This document shows, in pieces, positions 24,684 to 34,126 of a stretch of DNA of 42,921 nucleotides. Below the pieces are notes generated by a model. It did not search any database. It was not told the DNA's origin and was given only the letters and a program-made list of their open reading frames with translations. The DNA is from Planctomycetota bacterium. Its GTDB lineage: Bacteria > Planctomycetota > Planctomycetia > Pirellulales > Pirellulaceae. Each line of letters starts with the position of its first letter. Within the stretch, counting starts at the first letter, position 1. The stretch spans positions 1 to 42,921 of the forward strand of contig VGZN01000002.1 in NCBI GenBank assembly GCA_016872635.1, written 5' to 3'. Made by a program: the position numbers and the translations under genes.

Positions 24684-26192
24684 TCAGGATGACGACTGCG
24701 AAGGGCTAGGAAAGTTTCCCATCCGAGGATCATCGTGGTCTCGAGGCCAAAAGTAGTAAAGGCACACGAGTGGCAAAATCGGCAGGGCGTTCAATAGGAA
24801 GATTCCTAGGTCGTAACTTCCTGTTCGTTGCTCCAGCCAACCAAACCACGGTTGCGCGTACGACGAAGCCAGCCAGCCCCCGGTCGCTGCTATCGATGTT
24901 ACCTTGCCTTGGTGACGGGGTGATACGTCTTGAGCAAAGGAATAATAGATCGGGAAAATCCCCAATGCACCTGCTCCCGAGATCAGCAACACTCCGAGCA
25001 TGGTGAGCCGCAATGCGTCAAGCGATAGAAATTGCGTGAACAACCCTGCGGTCGATGAGGGAGATTCAGCAGTTGTGGTGCCCACCGGCGACATCGATTC
25101 AGGCAACTGACTATTCAAGAAGGGGACGGCAATCAATGTGGCAAAGAGAATCACGCACAGCGTCAGCGAGAGTAAACGGGAGCCGAGGATCGACCATCCG
25201 CGGCCGGCCATCCCGGACGCAATCACTCCGGATGCAAAACATCCTATGTCGGTGAAAATGTACCAGATCGAATTGAAGACTAAGGTTTGTTTTTCATTGA
25301 ATCCATAATTCTCTTGCATGATCAGCGGCAACCAAGCTCGCATGACTTGCCACATGGTATTGATGCACATCACCATGAGCAAAACAATCGCGAACCGGCG
25401 CGTGAACACGTCATGCCACCAACGGTGTTCGACGCCGTCATCGCCAAGTGTTGTGGTCTTGACTGTAGTGTTGCCCAAAGGTGCGTAAGGGTTGGCAGGA
25501 TCACTCGCAAGGGAAGCGTTATGCTTCATGTTGGGCAGATTGTCATGGGTCGGAGGGGAATTCGTGGTGGATGAGGATTCGACCGCGATCAAGTCGCTAT
25601 CGCGAACGACGTATAGCCAAAGGAACACCCACAAGGCACCCACGACTGCGATACCTTGGAAACCGATCCGCCAGCTTCCCGGCTCGCTAGTGAGGATACT
25701 GAGCATGACGATCGGGGTCAGGATAGCACCGATGGACGTTCCACTTTGCAGCACGCTATTTCCCATGGCTCTCCCCTGCTTGCTGAGGAGGGCTTGGGTT
25801 GTTTTTAAACCGCAAGGCCAATGGGCCGATTCAAAAAAACCCAAGAGCAGTCGACACCAATAGAGTTCACCGTAATTGTTGGCCCATCCGGTGAGAAAGC
25901 CCATGGCAGACCAACCGAGCAGTCCGATCGGATAAACCCATCGAACCGAAAACCGATCGACGATGAATCCCCAGAAAAGAGAACCGAAGGCAAAGCTGTA
26001 GCCGAAAATGGCTTCGACACGCCCGTACTGGACATTCTCGAGTTGGAACTCGCTTTTGATCCGTGCGGAAGCGACCGCCAGCGTCTGGCGATCCATGTAA
26101 TTGACTGCGGACGCCAAAAGCAACAGCAAGCAGACAATCACTATGCGTTTGGATCTCGGATTGGACCAGTCGATCGATCGTATGGAAAACAC
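24684..26192 (-). CDS. MFS transporter, sugar-acid (anion:cation symporter) type
   Basis: A 502-residue carrier with about 12 membrane spans. The first span ends in the ACS-family signature NYMDRQTLAVA, followed by QLENVQYGRVEAIFGYSFAFG, and RLLLGFFESAHWPCGLKTTQALL corresponds to the family's fourth-fifth span signature (GxxExxxxPxxxk). These are features of hexuronate/galactarate transporters such as ExuT. The central loop between spans 6 and 7 is unusually long (about 205-255) and poor in charge pattern. The start is a GTG at 26192 with GAGG 10 bp upstream. It lies 16 bp after the reductase gene and 43 bp before the Tat-exported protein gene, likely one transcript. Confidence 0.9.
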   Translation of the reverse strand: MFSIRSIDWSNPRSKRIVIVCLLLLLASAVNYMDRQTLAVASARIKSEFQLENVQYGRVEAIFGYSFAFGSLFWGFIVDRFSVRWVYPIGLLGWSAMGFLTGWANNYGELYWCRLLLGFFESAHWPCGLKTTQALLSKQGRAMGNSVLQSGTSIGAILTPIVMLSILTSEPGSWRIGFQGIAVVGALWVFLWLYVVRDSDLIAVESSSTTNSPPTHDNLPNMKHNASLASDPANPYAPLGNTTVKTTTLGDDGVEHRWWHDVFTRRFAIVLLMVMCINTMWQVMRAWLPLIMQENYGFNEKQTLVFNSIWYIFTDIGCFASGVIASGMAGRGWSILGSRLLSLTLCVILFATLIAVPFLNSQLPESMSPVGTTTAESPSSTAGLFTQFLSLDALRLTMLGVLLISGAGALGIFPIYYSFAQDVSPRHQGKVTSIAATGGWLASSYAQPWFGWLEQRTGSYDLGIFLLNALPILPLVCLYYFWPRDHDDPRMGNFPSPSQSSS

Positions 26193-26208
26193 GCGTAAGG
26201 GCCCTCAG

Positions 26209-26955
26209 TTACCAGTACCGTTCGACCACATAGTGACCCGATTCATTCCGTTTGTGCTTGCGCATTCCTCGAGCGTTCAAGATAGCCTCGACATCGTCGA
26301 GCATCAGCGGATTGCCGCACATCATGACAGCACTGCTTTGCGGCGATAACGGTAATCCCGCGAGTTCCTCCAGAGCACCCGATTCGATGGCAGTGGTGAT
26401 TCGGCCATGAAAACCATCGTCGGGGCGATCTCTTGAAACAACAGGCACAAGTCGAAATCGACCTTCGCTCGATCGTACTAACGATTCTAGTTCCGCGGTA
26501 TACGCAAGATCCGTCACGTGACGGACACCATGCACCAGGATAATATCTCGGTAGGAGTTCCATATTCGGGAATCACGCAGCATGGCGATGAATGGCGACA
26601 ACCCCGTACCTGTTGCAAGCAGCCAGATCGCATCTGCGGACGGCGAATGCTCAAGCGTGAATCCCCCAGTGGCTTTCGAAGAAACGTCGATGGTATCACC
26701 GAGGTTCATCTCCCATAGCCTAGGTGTCAATTCTCCGTCGGCAACACGAACGATAAAGAAATCAAGTTTGTCGCCATGCGGAGACGCCACGGAATACGGG
26801 CGATGCAAGTGTTTGTCGGCAAGCGGAACTCCGACTTGCAAGAACTGACCGCATTCAAAGGGTGCGACGCCGGGACAGTCGACCGTCAAGGTGAATAGCC
26901 CTTCGTGCCAAATCTGTTTGCGTACGATGTGACCGTTGATCCATTGGATAGCCAT
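26209..26955 (-). CDS. fpr: Ferredoxin/flavodoxin-NADP(+) reductase
   Basis: With the ATG at 26955 the protein has 248 residues, exactly the size of E. coli Fpr. The FAD motif is RPYS at 52-55, the NADP-binding loop is ATGTGLSPFIAML at about 114-126, the CGNPLML element comes near 223, and the C-terminus is GHYVVERYW with the terminal Trp of the bacterial FNR type. The enzyme moves electrons between NADPH and ferredoxin or flavodoxin in the cytoplasm. A longer frame to 27042 would add 29 residues that do not fit the family. The MFS carrier follows by 16 bp. Confidence 0.93.
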   Translation of the reverse strand: MAIQWINGHIVRKQIWHEGLFTLTVDCPGVAPFECGQFLQVGVPLADKHLHRPYSVASPHGDKLDFFIVRVADGELTPRLWEMNLGDTIDVSSKATGGFTLEHSPSADAIWLLATGTGLSPFIAMLRDSRIWNSYRDIILVHGVRHVTDLAYTAELESLVRSSEGRFRLVPVVSRDRPDDGFHGRITTAIESGALEELAGLPLSPQSSAVMMCGNPLMLDDVEAILNARGMRKHKRNESGHYVVERYW

Positions 26956-27288
26956 GACGAGACACGTCCAGTCGTCGCGAGAGGTAAGAGGAAAAGAAGC
27001 AAACGAACGAAGTGCGGAAGGGAACCACCCAAAAAATGGCAACTAAAAACTTCAAGGATGGTTGTTCATCTTAGCAGATTGAAGACTGCCGCTGGGGTTG
27101 CATGCATGATTTCATCGAGGATCAGATGCAGCCGCTTCAAGAGAGATTGCCTCGCTGTGCGTAGGCAACAATACCCAAATCACGTGACCGAAGTTCAGCC
27201 TAAATCGCGGTGTTGCGAACGGGAGTCTGCTGTCCTCAGTTTCACCGTCCTAGTTGCGGCATTTAACTCGCGGCTTTTACTTGTTGAG
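26956..27288. other. Intergenic region before the ferredoxin-NADP reductase gene
   Basis: 333 bp between two minus-strand genes; it should hold the promoter for the reductase-MFS-Tat protein transcript. The only structure noted is a 6-bp inverted repeat (TTGCCT ... AGGCAA near 27148-27169). The open frame on the plus strand here runs on through the opposite strand of the next gene and is not convincing. Confidence 0.5.
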
Positions 27289-28698
27289 TTATTTCTTCAA
27301 TCGCATCATAGCGTTAGAGAGTTGGTCTGCGTAGGGAGTGGATCCATCGAGGGTCGGCGGATCGGCTTGTGTTTCTTTCCCGACACGGTTCGGCGTGTGC
27401 CAAAGGACCGCAGTCTCACCCTCGATACGGTAGCCGAAGGGTTTAGGGCCGATGGTGGGCCAATCCTTGCTGTGAAAGCCTATCTGGCTCAGCGCTTCAA
27501 GGGAGTCAGGAAACGCCCCATGTTCCTGATTGTTTTCTTTCCATTGGTAGCGTCTTACGGCGAGCCCATGCATCAGAAAATTGCGTTGTACTTTTTCTTC
27601 TGCAAAGCTGGAGACGATGGCTGCGATCGCTGGAGCTGCGACACCGGTCACGATCCACCCAGGCGCGCCCAGTACACCAGCGCCGCGGACGTTGCGCATC
27701 AATTCCTCTTCCGATTTCTCAGCTTGGGCTATGGCTGCGTCGAGAGCCTGCGTGTCGATATCTGAAAGGCTTTGAATATGCTCGATGTAGTGGGCGATGT
27801 CATTGTATCGGGCTCGTCTTGATCCAGTCACCCACGAACGGCTGAATCCATTCGATCCGTCCCCTAGGTCATTTACAAGGTACTCGTCGAGGTTCATGAA
27901 CATCGGTAGAGCCCCCGCCATTTCAGATTGGAAGGTTTCCCGCAAGGAATCGAACGCCAGCGATTCTACAGTCAATTGCTTGTTGAGGGATTCAACGGCA
28001 GAGTCGTCGAGGAAGCCTTGTTCGATCCCTTTACGGATCGAAGAGTACGCCATCCTGCGAATCGCGGAACAAACCAATTGCGATACAACAAACGGTTCGT
28101 TGCGATGAACCTCAACCATATCGAAGAGGGTTTGTACCGCAGAGATTAAACCGATCGAGTTGCGGTCGGCAATGGCGACGGCGCACTCGACATCCAGGAG
28201 CCGAGCGATACCCCGTAGCGACTGCATATGCGCAAGGTTTGTTTGGAACGAGTTCAATCGGATAGGGTATCGTACGGGAATGCGTTTCCGGCTCAACGTT
28301 TTGATTTTCTCTCTCAATGCCACAGTGTCTTTCAGAAGTCTCCGCACGGACGCTTCAGCCGGCCAGCCGTCTGGCGTCCACTCCGAATCCTCCGGGGTTT
28401 TGGGATCGAATTGCGGGACACCTTGGGCGAGCGTCACAAAGTCGGACGATACAACGAATTGGCCGGTCTCCATCCATTCCCGCGCGTCGGTAGGGTCGGT
28501 TCGATTTTGATACCACGTGTCCAAGGACTCGTTGTCGACAGGAAGTCCCGCTTGTCGCATCCGTTCGATCTCTTTTTCGACGAAGGGGCGATTGCTGTCG
28601 AAACTGGACAACCAGACTCGGTAGGCCAACCAAGGAAGGAAAATGACCGCCGCAACCGCGATGAGAATCCATGTGATGAGGGTAATTCGGTTGTTCAT
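27289..28698 (-). CDS. Membrane-anchored hypothetical protein, 469 aa
   Basis: No family was recognised. With the ATG at 28698 the protein starts MNNRITLITWILIAVAAVIF, one N-terminal membrane anchor, and the remainder (about 30-469) is predicted outside the cytoplasm and mostly helical, with an Arg/Glu-rich surface. A Gly/Ala-rich hydrophobic stretch (about 355-380, GWIVTGVAAPAIAAIVSSF) may be a second span. The C-terminus has the EHGAFPDSLEAL...PFGYRIEGETAVLWHTP pattern often seen at the end of planctomycete membrane proteins. The frame extends 125 residues further upstream, but that would run into the secA leader and start, so the shorter form is preferred. It is divergent from secA. Confidence 0.75.
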   Translation of the reverse strand: MNNRITLITWILIAVAAVIFLPWLAYRVWLSSFDSNRPFVEKEIERMRQAGLPVDNESLDTWYQNRTDPTDAREWMETGQFVVSSDFVTLAQGVPQFDPKTPEDSEWTPDGWPAEASVRRLLKDTVALREKIKTLSRKRIPVRYPIRLNSFQTNLAHMQSLRGIARLLDVECAVAIADRNSIGLISAVQTLFDMVEVHRNEPFVVSQLVCSAIRRMAYSSIRKGIEQGFLDDSAVESLNKQLTVESLAFDSLRETFQSEMAGALPMFMNLDEYLVNDLGDGSNGFSRSWVTGSRRARYNDIAHYIEHIQSLSDIDTQALDAAIAQAEKSEEELMRNVRGAGVLGAPGWIVTGVAAPAIAAIVSSFAEEKVQRNFLMHGLAVRRYQWKENNQEHGAFPDSLEALSQIGFHSKDWPTIGPKPFGYRIEGETAVLWHTPNRVGKETQADPPTLDGSTPYADQLSNAMMRLKK

Positions 28699-28861
28699 GA
28701 ATCGTGGCGTTCCAGACAGTCGAACGGTCGGAATACAAAATGGAAATACTGGCATACTCGGTATCGCGATGCGAACGCTATCCTGCCAGGAACTCAAATC
28801 TCCTTGAAGATAGTACCGGAAAATCCTCCGTTTGGAGAAGGATTCCCGCGGGTGCCTTCGA

Positions 28862-28890
28862 TTGACGCACTTGGGATGAATCGATACTCT
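28862..28890 (+). promoter_or_regulatory. Weak candidate sigma-70 type promoter for secA
   Basis: TTGACG (28862-28867) is five of six to the -35 consensus; with a 17-bp spacing TACTCT (28885-28890) is only three of six to the -10 consensus. It lies about 100 bp before the secA start within the 292-bp divergent region. Confidence 0.25.
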
Positions 28891-28943
28891 CCAATCACGC
28901 AAAACCTGAGAAAATGCGTAAAATGCATGTATATCGATGCGCG

Positions 28944-28963
28944 GGGGGTCCCCTCCGACCCCC
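28944..28963 (+). promoter_or_regulatory. GC-rich hairpin in the secA leader
   Basis: GGGGGTC (28944-28950) pairs perfectly with GACCCCC (28957-28963) around CCCTCC, ending 27 bp before the secA ATG. A stem this strong near the ribosome-binding region could limit secA translation. In E. coli secA translation is controlled through the secM leader, but no secM-like gene is seen here. Confidence 0.45.
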
Positions 28964-28990
28964 ACTCCTATACCAACGGTTACCGAAAAC

Positions 28991-31900
28991 ATGGAACTGC
29001 TCGAGAAAATTTGGGAAGGCACCACCACCGCAGTCAACGGCGTCCTCAGCGGATTGGACCGAGGTCTGACCACGTTGTTTGGATCCGCAAACTCTCGCCA
29101 GTTAAAGCGTTACGGCGAATTGGCCAAGCAGATTGGGGAGTTGGAACCCCGATACATGGCGATGAGCGATACAGAGCTGAGGGAGCAAACGCTCAAGTTC
29201 CGAAAGCGGTTGGCGGATGGCCAAACCCTCGATGATATCCTGGTCGAGGCTTTCGCGACGTGTCGCGAAGCTGGACGGCGTTTCATGCGCATGCGGCACT
29301 ACGATGTCCAATTGCTCGGGGGAATGGTCCTCAACGGTGGAAATATTGCAGAAATGATCACCGGGGAAGGAAAAACCTTGGTGGCAACCCTTCCTGCGTA
29401 CCTGAACGCCCTCGAAGGACGTGGGGTTCACGTGGTCACGGTGAACGACTATTTGGCTCGACGCGATATGGAGTGGATGGCGCCGCTCTATATGGGGCTC
29501 GGCCTTACGGTCGCGAACATCCAAAGCGGGATGGAGAACAGCGAGCGTCAAAAGTCCTACTCCGCAGACATTACCTACGCAACCAACAACGAACTCGGCT
29601 TTGACTATCTCCGCGACAACATGCGGATGGCGGCGAGGGGTGACCATCGCTTCCCCAGCCACATGCAACAGGTCCAAGGTCCCTTGCACTACGCGATCAT
29701 CGACGAAGTCGACAATATTTTGATCGACGAAGCGAGGACGCCGCTGATCATTTCGGGACCTGCCATGCGTGACTCTGGCAAGTACATGGATGCCGACCGC
29801 GTCGCGATGGGACTCAAGCGCGAGGAGCACTTTGTGGTCAACGAAAAGGACCATACGGTGAACTTGACCGATGCTGGGATTCGCGAAGCCGAGCGGTTGG
29901 CAGGTGTCGAAAGCTTCTATACCGTCGGCAATATGGAATGGCCTCACCTGCTCGATAACGCGCTCAAGGCCCATCATCTGTATAAGCGGGACGTCAATTA
30001 CGTTAGCAAAGATGGTCAGATCATCATCGTCGACGAGTTCACCGGACGATTGATGGAAGGGCGTCAGTGGAGCGATGGCCTTCACCAAGCGGTTGAAGCC
30101 AAAGAACGGGTGCAGATCAAAGAAGAAACGCAGACACTCGCAACGATCACGCTGCAGAATTTCTTCAAGCTCTACAAAAAGCTCTCCGGTATGACCGGTA
30201 CGGCGATGACCGAAGCCCAAGAGTTCAGCAAGATTTATAATTTGGGCGTCGTAGCTGTTCCGTCCAACAGGGGGCTGAAGCGTATCGAGTTCGCGGATGC
30301 GATCTATCTGACCGAGAAGGAAAAATACAGCGCCGTGGCCGATGAAATCGATCGCGTGAACAAGCATGACACGATCGAGTTTAAAGACCGCAAGCGAGGG
30401 TTTCTGGTCGGAAACATCCAATCGGAATCGGACCAAACGGTTGTGCTGAAAAAAGCGGACTCGAAGGAACTCGTTGAGGTCCCTGCGGAAGAGATCTCAA
30501 CCATCGAACGGGCTGGGCGTCCCATTCTGGTCGGTACAGTTTCGATCGAAAAAAGTGAACAGCTTTCGCATCTGCTCGAGCATCGCGGCGTTAAGCACCA
30601 AGTTCTCAACGCCAAGGCTCACAAGCGGGAAGCGGAGATCATCGCTCAAGCTGGACGACTCGGGGCTGTCACGATCGCCACCAATATGGCTGGCCGCGGT
30701 ACCGACATCATTCTCGGTGGTAATCCCGAAACGATGGCATGGGCCCAACTGCAGCACAAGTATGCGACACGGCTCGACGTTCCTAAAGAAGAATGGGATG
30801 CGCTTGTCAAAGAGATCGACGAGACGGAAAAAATGCGCGAGCAAGGGCTCGTTGTTCGAGACTTTGGCGGGCTGTACGTGATCGGAACGGAACGGCATGA
30901 GTCGCGACGTATCGACCTGCAATTGCGAGGCCGCTGCGGTCGGCAAGGGGACCCGGGATCGAGCCGGTTTTATTTGTCGCTCGAAGACGATTTAATGCGC
31001 ATCTTTGCTGGTGATTGGGTCCGTGCGATGATGCAACGGATGGGGATGGGAAATGGGGACGCCATCGAAAGCCCCTATGTTTCCAAACGGATCTCAGGCG
31101 CTCAGAAAAAGGTCGAAGAACGGAACTTTGAAGCCCGTAAAAACCTCCTCGAATACGACGAGGTGATGGACCATCAACGCAAACGGGTATACACCTACCG
31201 CCAACAAGTCCTTGAAGGTACCAGTTGTCGCGAATTGGTGATGCAGCAGCTCCGACAACAGATCGAGAGCAACGTCGAACAGTTCTGCGATCCGATGTTC
31301 GGAGCCGAGTCGTACGCACGTTGGGCAAGCCCCCGTTTGGGAGTGCAACTCGAGCCGAAGGATTTCCGTGCGGTCGAGCCATCAGTGGCGGTAGCCTACG
31401 CAAAAGATCAAGCGGAGCGAGCGACGGAAACGCAAATCCTCGATGCGATCGATGAGAATTTACCGAGCGAAGAAGAGCAATCCGAATGGAATTGGGATGC
31501 GATGGCCAAGTGGCTCAATACGCGCTTCAACACGCACTACACCGTCGGCATGCTCAAGAAAATGGATCGCGATCGGATGGACGAAGAGTTCATCAAGAAG
31601 TCGACCGAGTACATCGAAGGAATTGATCTGAGCGAAGGGGACATTTTCCTGTCCGAGGATTACGGCATGAGGATGCTCGTCGCTTGGATGCAGAATAAGT
31701 TCGGATTGAATGTCAAACTGGACGAGCTCAAAGGACTCGAGGTCGACGCGATCAAGAAGCGGATGTTGCAGATCGCTGAAAATGCATACATCGAGCGAGA
31801 AGTGCAGTACCCATTGTTGGTCGGTTTCCATCGATTCCGTCATCAAGAATCCGCAGAGTCCTTCACCATCGATGGCGGCGCATTGGCGGATTGGGCTACC

Positions 31901-32698
31901 AATCGTTTCGGTGACCCAAACGTCCTGGATAAATTGCAAGCTGCCGGGGATAAGACGTACGAAGCGTTGATCGACATCAGTCGAGCGAGTGTTGATCGCG
32001 CCCAATCGGTCTGGAACAAGGTAGGGGAAAAGGTCGAATCCATCTTTGGCAAGAACCAAAAGAAGAAGCTCGGCGATTGCTTGGCAACCAATAACGGAGA
32101 GTTCCAGTCGCTGATCGAATGGATGCAGCGCGACCTTAGATGGTCCGGTGACCCCGAGGAAGTTGTCAAATGGACGCGTGACGAGTTCAAGTCCAAGATC
32201 AGCCAAGCTTTTGACGATCACTACTATCCAGAGATCCGTCGCATGGAGCGTACCGTACTATTGACGACGCTCGATTCTGCGTGGAAGGATCACTTGCTCG
32301 CTATGGATCATGTCCGCTCGAGCGTTGGTTTCCGCAGCATGGGTCAAATGGATCCAAAGGTGGAATACAAGCGCGAGGGTATGCGGCTGTTCGAACAAAT
32401 GTGGCACTCGCTCGGCGAGCGAATCACCGATGTCATCTTCCGCATGGAAGCGATGGACGATGAGTTGGTTGCCAGTTCGTGGGTAGAGACCAGCGCGCGA
32501 CACGACGCTTTCGATGTCACCCAAACACTGTTGGCGGAAAAGCAAGCCGACCTTGAGGCGGCCGATCGCGCTGGTGCGTCGGAATCCGAAGAGCCAGTCA
32601 CAATCCGCAACCGCGGAGAGAAAGTCGGCCGCAACGATCCATGTCCGTGTGGCTCTGGCAAGAAGTTCAAGAACTGCTGCATGCGAAAGCAAGTCTGA
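28991..32698 (+). CDS. secA: Preprotein translocase ATPase SecA (enlarged form)
   Basis: The motor that drives unfolded proteins through SecYEG. With the ATG at 28991 it has 1235 residues, against ~901 in E. coli. Visible parts: NBD1 with Walker A TGEGKT (124-129) and Walker B DEVDNILIDEARTPL (from 238), the preprotein cross-linking domain, NBD2 with the ILVGTVSIE and TNMAGRGTDIILGGNPE motifs and the arginine-finger region QLRGRCGRQGDPGSSRFYLS, the scaffold helix (NLLEYDEVMDHQR, about 716-728), and a C-terminal SEC-C zinc motif CPCGSGKKFKNCC. Two extra segments stand out: about 50 residues in NBD2 (454-505) and about 300 in the helical wing/scaffold part (780-1085). The upstream frame (18 residues) lacks a ribosome site. 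The sulfatase gene follows 6 bp after the stop. Confidence 0.97.
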   Translation: MELLEKIWEGTTTAVNGVLSGLDRGLTTLFGSANSRQLKRYGELAKQIGELEPRYMAMSDTELREQTLKFRKRLADGQTLDDILVEAFATCREAGRRFMRMRHYDVQLLGGMVLNGGNIAEMITGEGKTLVATLPAYLNALEGRGVHVVTVNDYLARRDMEWMAPLYMGLGLTVANIQSGMENSERQKSYSADITYATNNELGFDYLRDNMRMAARGDHRFPSHMQQVQGPLHYAIIDEVDNILIDEARTPLIISGPAMRDSGKYMDADRVAMGLKREEHFVVNEKDHTVNLTDAGIREAERLAGVESFYTVGNMEWPHLLDNALKAHHLYKRDVNYVSKDGQIIIVDEFTGRLMEGRQWSDGLHQAVEAKERVQIKEETQTLATITLQNFFKLYKKLSGMTGTAMTEAQEFSKIYNLGVVAVPSNRGLKRIEFADAIYLTEKEKYSAVADEIDRVNKHDTIEFKDRKRGFLVGNIQSESDQTVVLKKADSKELVEVPAEEISTIERAGRPILVGTVSIEKSEQLSHLLEHRGVKHQVLNAKAHKREAEIIAQAGRLGAVTIATNMAGRGTDIILGGNPETMAWAQLQHKYATRLDVPKEEWDALVKEIDETEKMREQGLVVRDFGGLYVIGTERHESRRIDLQLRGRCGRQGDPGSSRFYLSLEDDLMRIFAGDWVRAMMQRMGMGNGDAIESPYVSKRISGAQKKVEERNFEARKNLLEYDEVMDHQRKRVYTYRQQVLEGTSCRELVMQQLRQQIESNVEQFCDPMFGAESYARWASPRLGVQLEPKDFRAVEPSVAVAYAKDQAERATETQILDAIDENLPSEEEQSEWNWDAMAKWLNTRFNTHYTVGMLKKMDRDRMDEEFIKKSTEYIEGIDLSEGDIFLSEDYGMRMLVAWMQNKFGLNVKLDELKGLEVDAIKKRMLQIAENAYIEREVQYPLLVGFHRFRHQESAESFTIDGGALADWATNRFGDPNVLDKLQAAGDKTYEALIDISRASVDRAQSVWNKVGEKVESIFGKNQKKKLGDCLATNNGEFQSLIEWMQRDLRWSGDPEEVVKWTRDEFKSKISQAFDDHYYPEIRRMERTVLLTTLDSAWKDHLLAMDHVRSSVGFRSMGQMDPKVEYKREGMRLFEQMWHSLGERITDVIFRMEAMDDELVASSWVETSARHDAFDVTQTLLAEKQADLEAADRAGASESEEPVTIRNRGEKVGRNDPCPCGSGKKFKNCCMRKQV

Positions 32699-32704
32699 GA
32701 TCGA

Positions 32705-34021
32705 ATGAATCATCGCGCTTTCATCGGGCTACTCCTGCTGATCATCGTCGATGGATTATCGTCGATGCAGCGCTGTTTTGGGACCGAACCCCCCAGTACT
32801 CGGATGCCCAACATCCTCATGATCGTTTCGGACGATCAAGCGTGGACCGACTATAGCTTTATGGGTCACTCCCATATACAGACCCCTCACATCGATCGGC
32901 TCGCTCGCGAGAGTATCACGTTCCGTCGTGGGTATGTCCCATCGAGCCTCTGTTGCCCAAGCCTAGCCACGATCCTGACTGGACGGTATCCGCACCAACA
33001 CAAAATCACTTCCAACGATCCGCCGATGGTGCCAGGGCTTTCAGGCAAGTCGTTTCATGATTCGGAAGCTTTCCGAACTGGTCGACAACGGATGAACGAA
33101 CATATGCGTGCGGTGCCTACGTTGCCGCGACTCCTCTCGGAGCATGGTTATGTTTCATTGCAAACAGGGAAGTGGTGGCAAGGCCACTATAGTGAAGGTG
33201 GATTCACTCACGGGATGACCCGTGGGCAACGCCATGGCGACGATGGCTTGAAGATCGGGCGCGAGACCATCCAACCGATCGAAGACTTCATCGATGGAGC
33301 GACGGGCGAAAAGAAACCGTGGATGGTTTGGTACGCGCCATTGCTACCCCACGATCCGCATACGCCACCCAAAGAGTATCTAGATCGCATGCGGCCGCTA
33401 GCGCCAACCGAGAATGTTGCCAAGTATTGGGCGATGGTGGAGTGGTTCGATGCGACAGTCGGACGATTGCTCGAAAGCCTGGAGCGTCGGGGATTGTCGG
33501 ACGATACCATCGTGGTGTATGTGACGGACAATGGTTGGATCCAGGATCCCAAGAGCATGCGATATGCCCCGAAATCCAAGCAATCGCCGTACGACGGTGG
33601 CGTGCGAACCCCAATCATGATTCGATGGCCGGGGCATTGGCCCGCGCGCGAATGCCAAGATCTGGCTCACAGCATTGATCTGGTGCCGACACTACTGTCC
33701 GCGATCGGAGCGCCGATTCCCGAAGGATTGCAAGGAATCAATCTGGCCGATGACAAGCAGACTCATGAGCGGACCAGCGTGTATGGAGAGTGCTTCACAC
33801 ACAACGCCAATGATCTCGACGAACCTCGGAAGAATCTTCGTTGGCGATGGATTGTGCGAGGGGAATGGAAATTGATCGTTCCCAACGAATCGATCGAAAA
33901 GGAAAGCTCAGAGGAGTTGTATCGTCTGTCCAACGATCCGCTCGAGAATCATAATCTACGTGATGAGCAATCGGCGATTGCCCGCGACTTGCTCAGCGAA
34001 TTGGACCAGTGGTGGAAATAG
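32705..34021 (+). CDS. Secreted sulfatase-like hydrolase with atypical active-site motif
   Basis: A 438-residue alkaline-phosphatase-superfamily sulfatase. A hydrophobic N-terminus (about 1-26) predicts export. The metal site starts with NILMIVSDDQAW (Asp43, Asp44); the active-site loop is SLCCPSLATILTGRYPHQH, in which Cys83 would be turned into formylglycine; a late VYVTDNGW gives the other metal ligands. In the usual CxPSR motif the Arg, important for the modifying enzyme, is Leu here (C83-C84-P85-S86-L87). Such CxPSL variants are seen among planctomycete sulfatases. The natural substrate may be a sulfated sugar polymer. The gene starts 6 bp after secA and may be co-transcribed. Confidence 0.92.
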   Translation: MNHRAFIGLLLLIIVDGLSSMQRCFGTEPPSTRMPNILMIVSDDQAWTDYSFMGHSHIQTPHIDRLARESITFRRGYVPSSLCCPSLATILTGRYPHQHKITSNDPPMVPGLSGKSFHDSEAFRTGRQRMNEHMRAVPTLPRLLSEHGYVSLQTGKWWQGHYSEGGFTHGMTRGQRHGDDGLKIGRETIQPIEDFIDGATGEKKPWMVWYAPLLPHDPHTPPKEYLDRMRPLAPTENVAKYWAMVEWFDATVGRLLESLERRGLSDDTIVVYVTDNGWIQDPKSMRYAPKSKQSPYDGGVRTPIMIRWPGHWPARECQDLAHSIDLVPTLLSAIGAPIPEGLQGINLADDKQTHERTSVYGECFTHNANDLDEPRKNLRWRWIVRGEWKLIVPNESIEKESSEELYRLSNDPLENHNLRDEQSAIARDLLSELDQWWK

Positions 34022-34126
34022 CCGGCGTCGCCTCTGCCCGCTTGCCCCGCAATTTTTGTTTCGCTCGATGAGTCCCTATTCTGTATTTCCTGCCCACCCT
34101 TCACTTTGGCTGCAATTGGATTCTCG

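Noticed and set aside
26956-27042. 29-residue N-terminal extension of the ferredoxin-NADP reductase
   Set aside because: The shorter form has exactly the usual family length and starts where the fold starts.
26905-27765. 286-codon open frame on the plus strand
   Set aside because: It overlaps the ferredoxin-NADP reductase start and the end of the 469-residue gene on the opposite strand and its product has no recognisable feature.
28699-29073. 125-residue N-terminal extension of the 469-residue minus-strand protein
   Set aside because: It would overlap the start of secA and puts low-complexity sequence before a clear N-terminal membrane anchor; the ATG at 28698 is better.
28228-29235. 335-codon plus-strand frame running into secA
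   Set aside because: It is in another frame than secA, antisense to the 469-residue gene, and without any recognisable feature.
29102-30436. 444-codon open frame on the minus strand opposite secA
   Set aside because: It is wholly antisense to the well-conserved NBD region of secA and shows no domain or signal; it is a shadow of codon bias.
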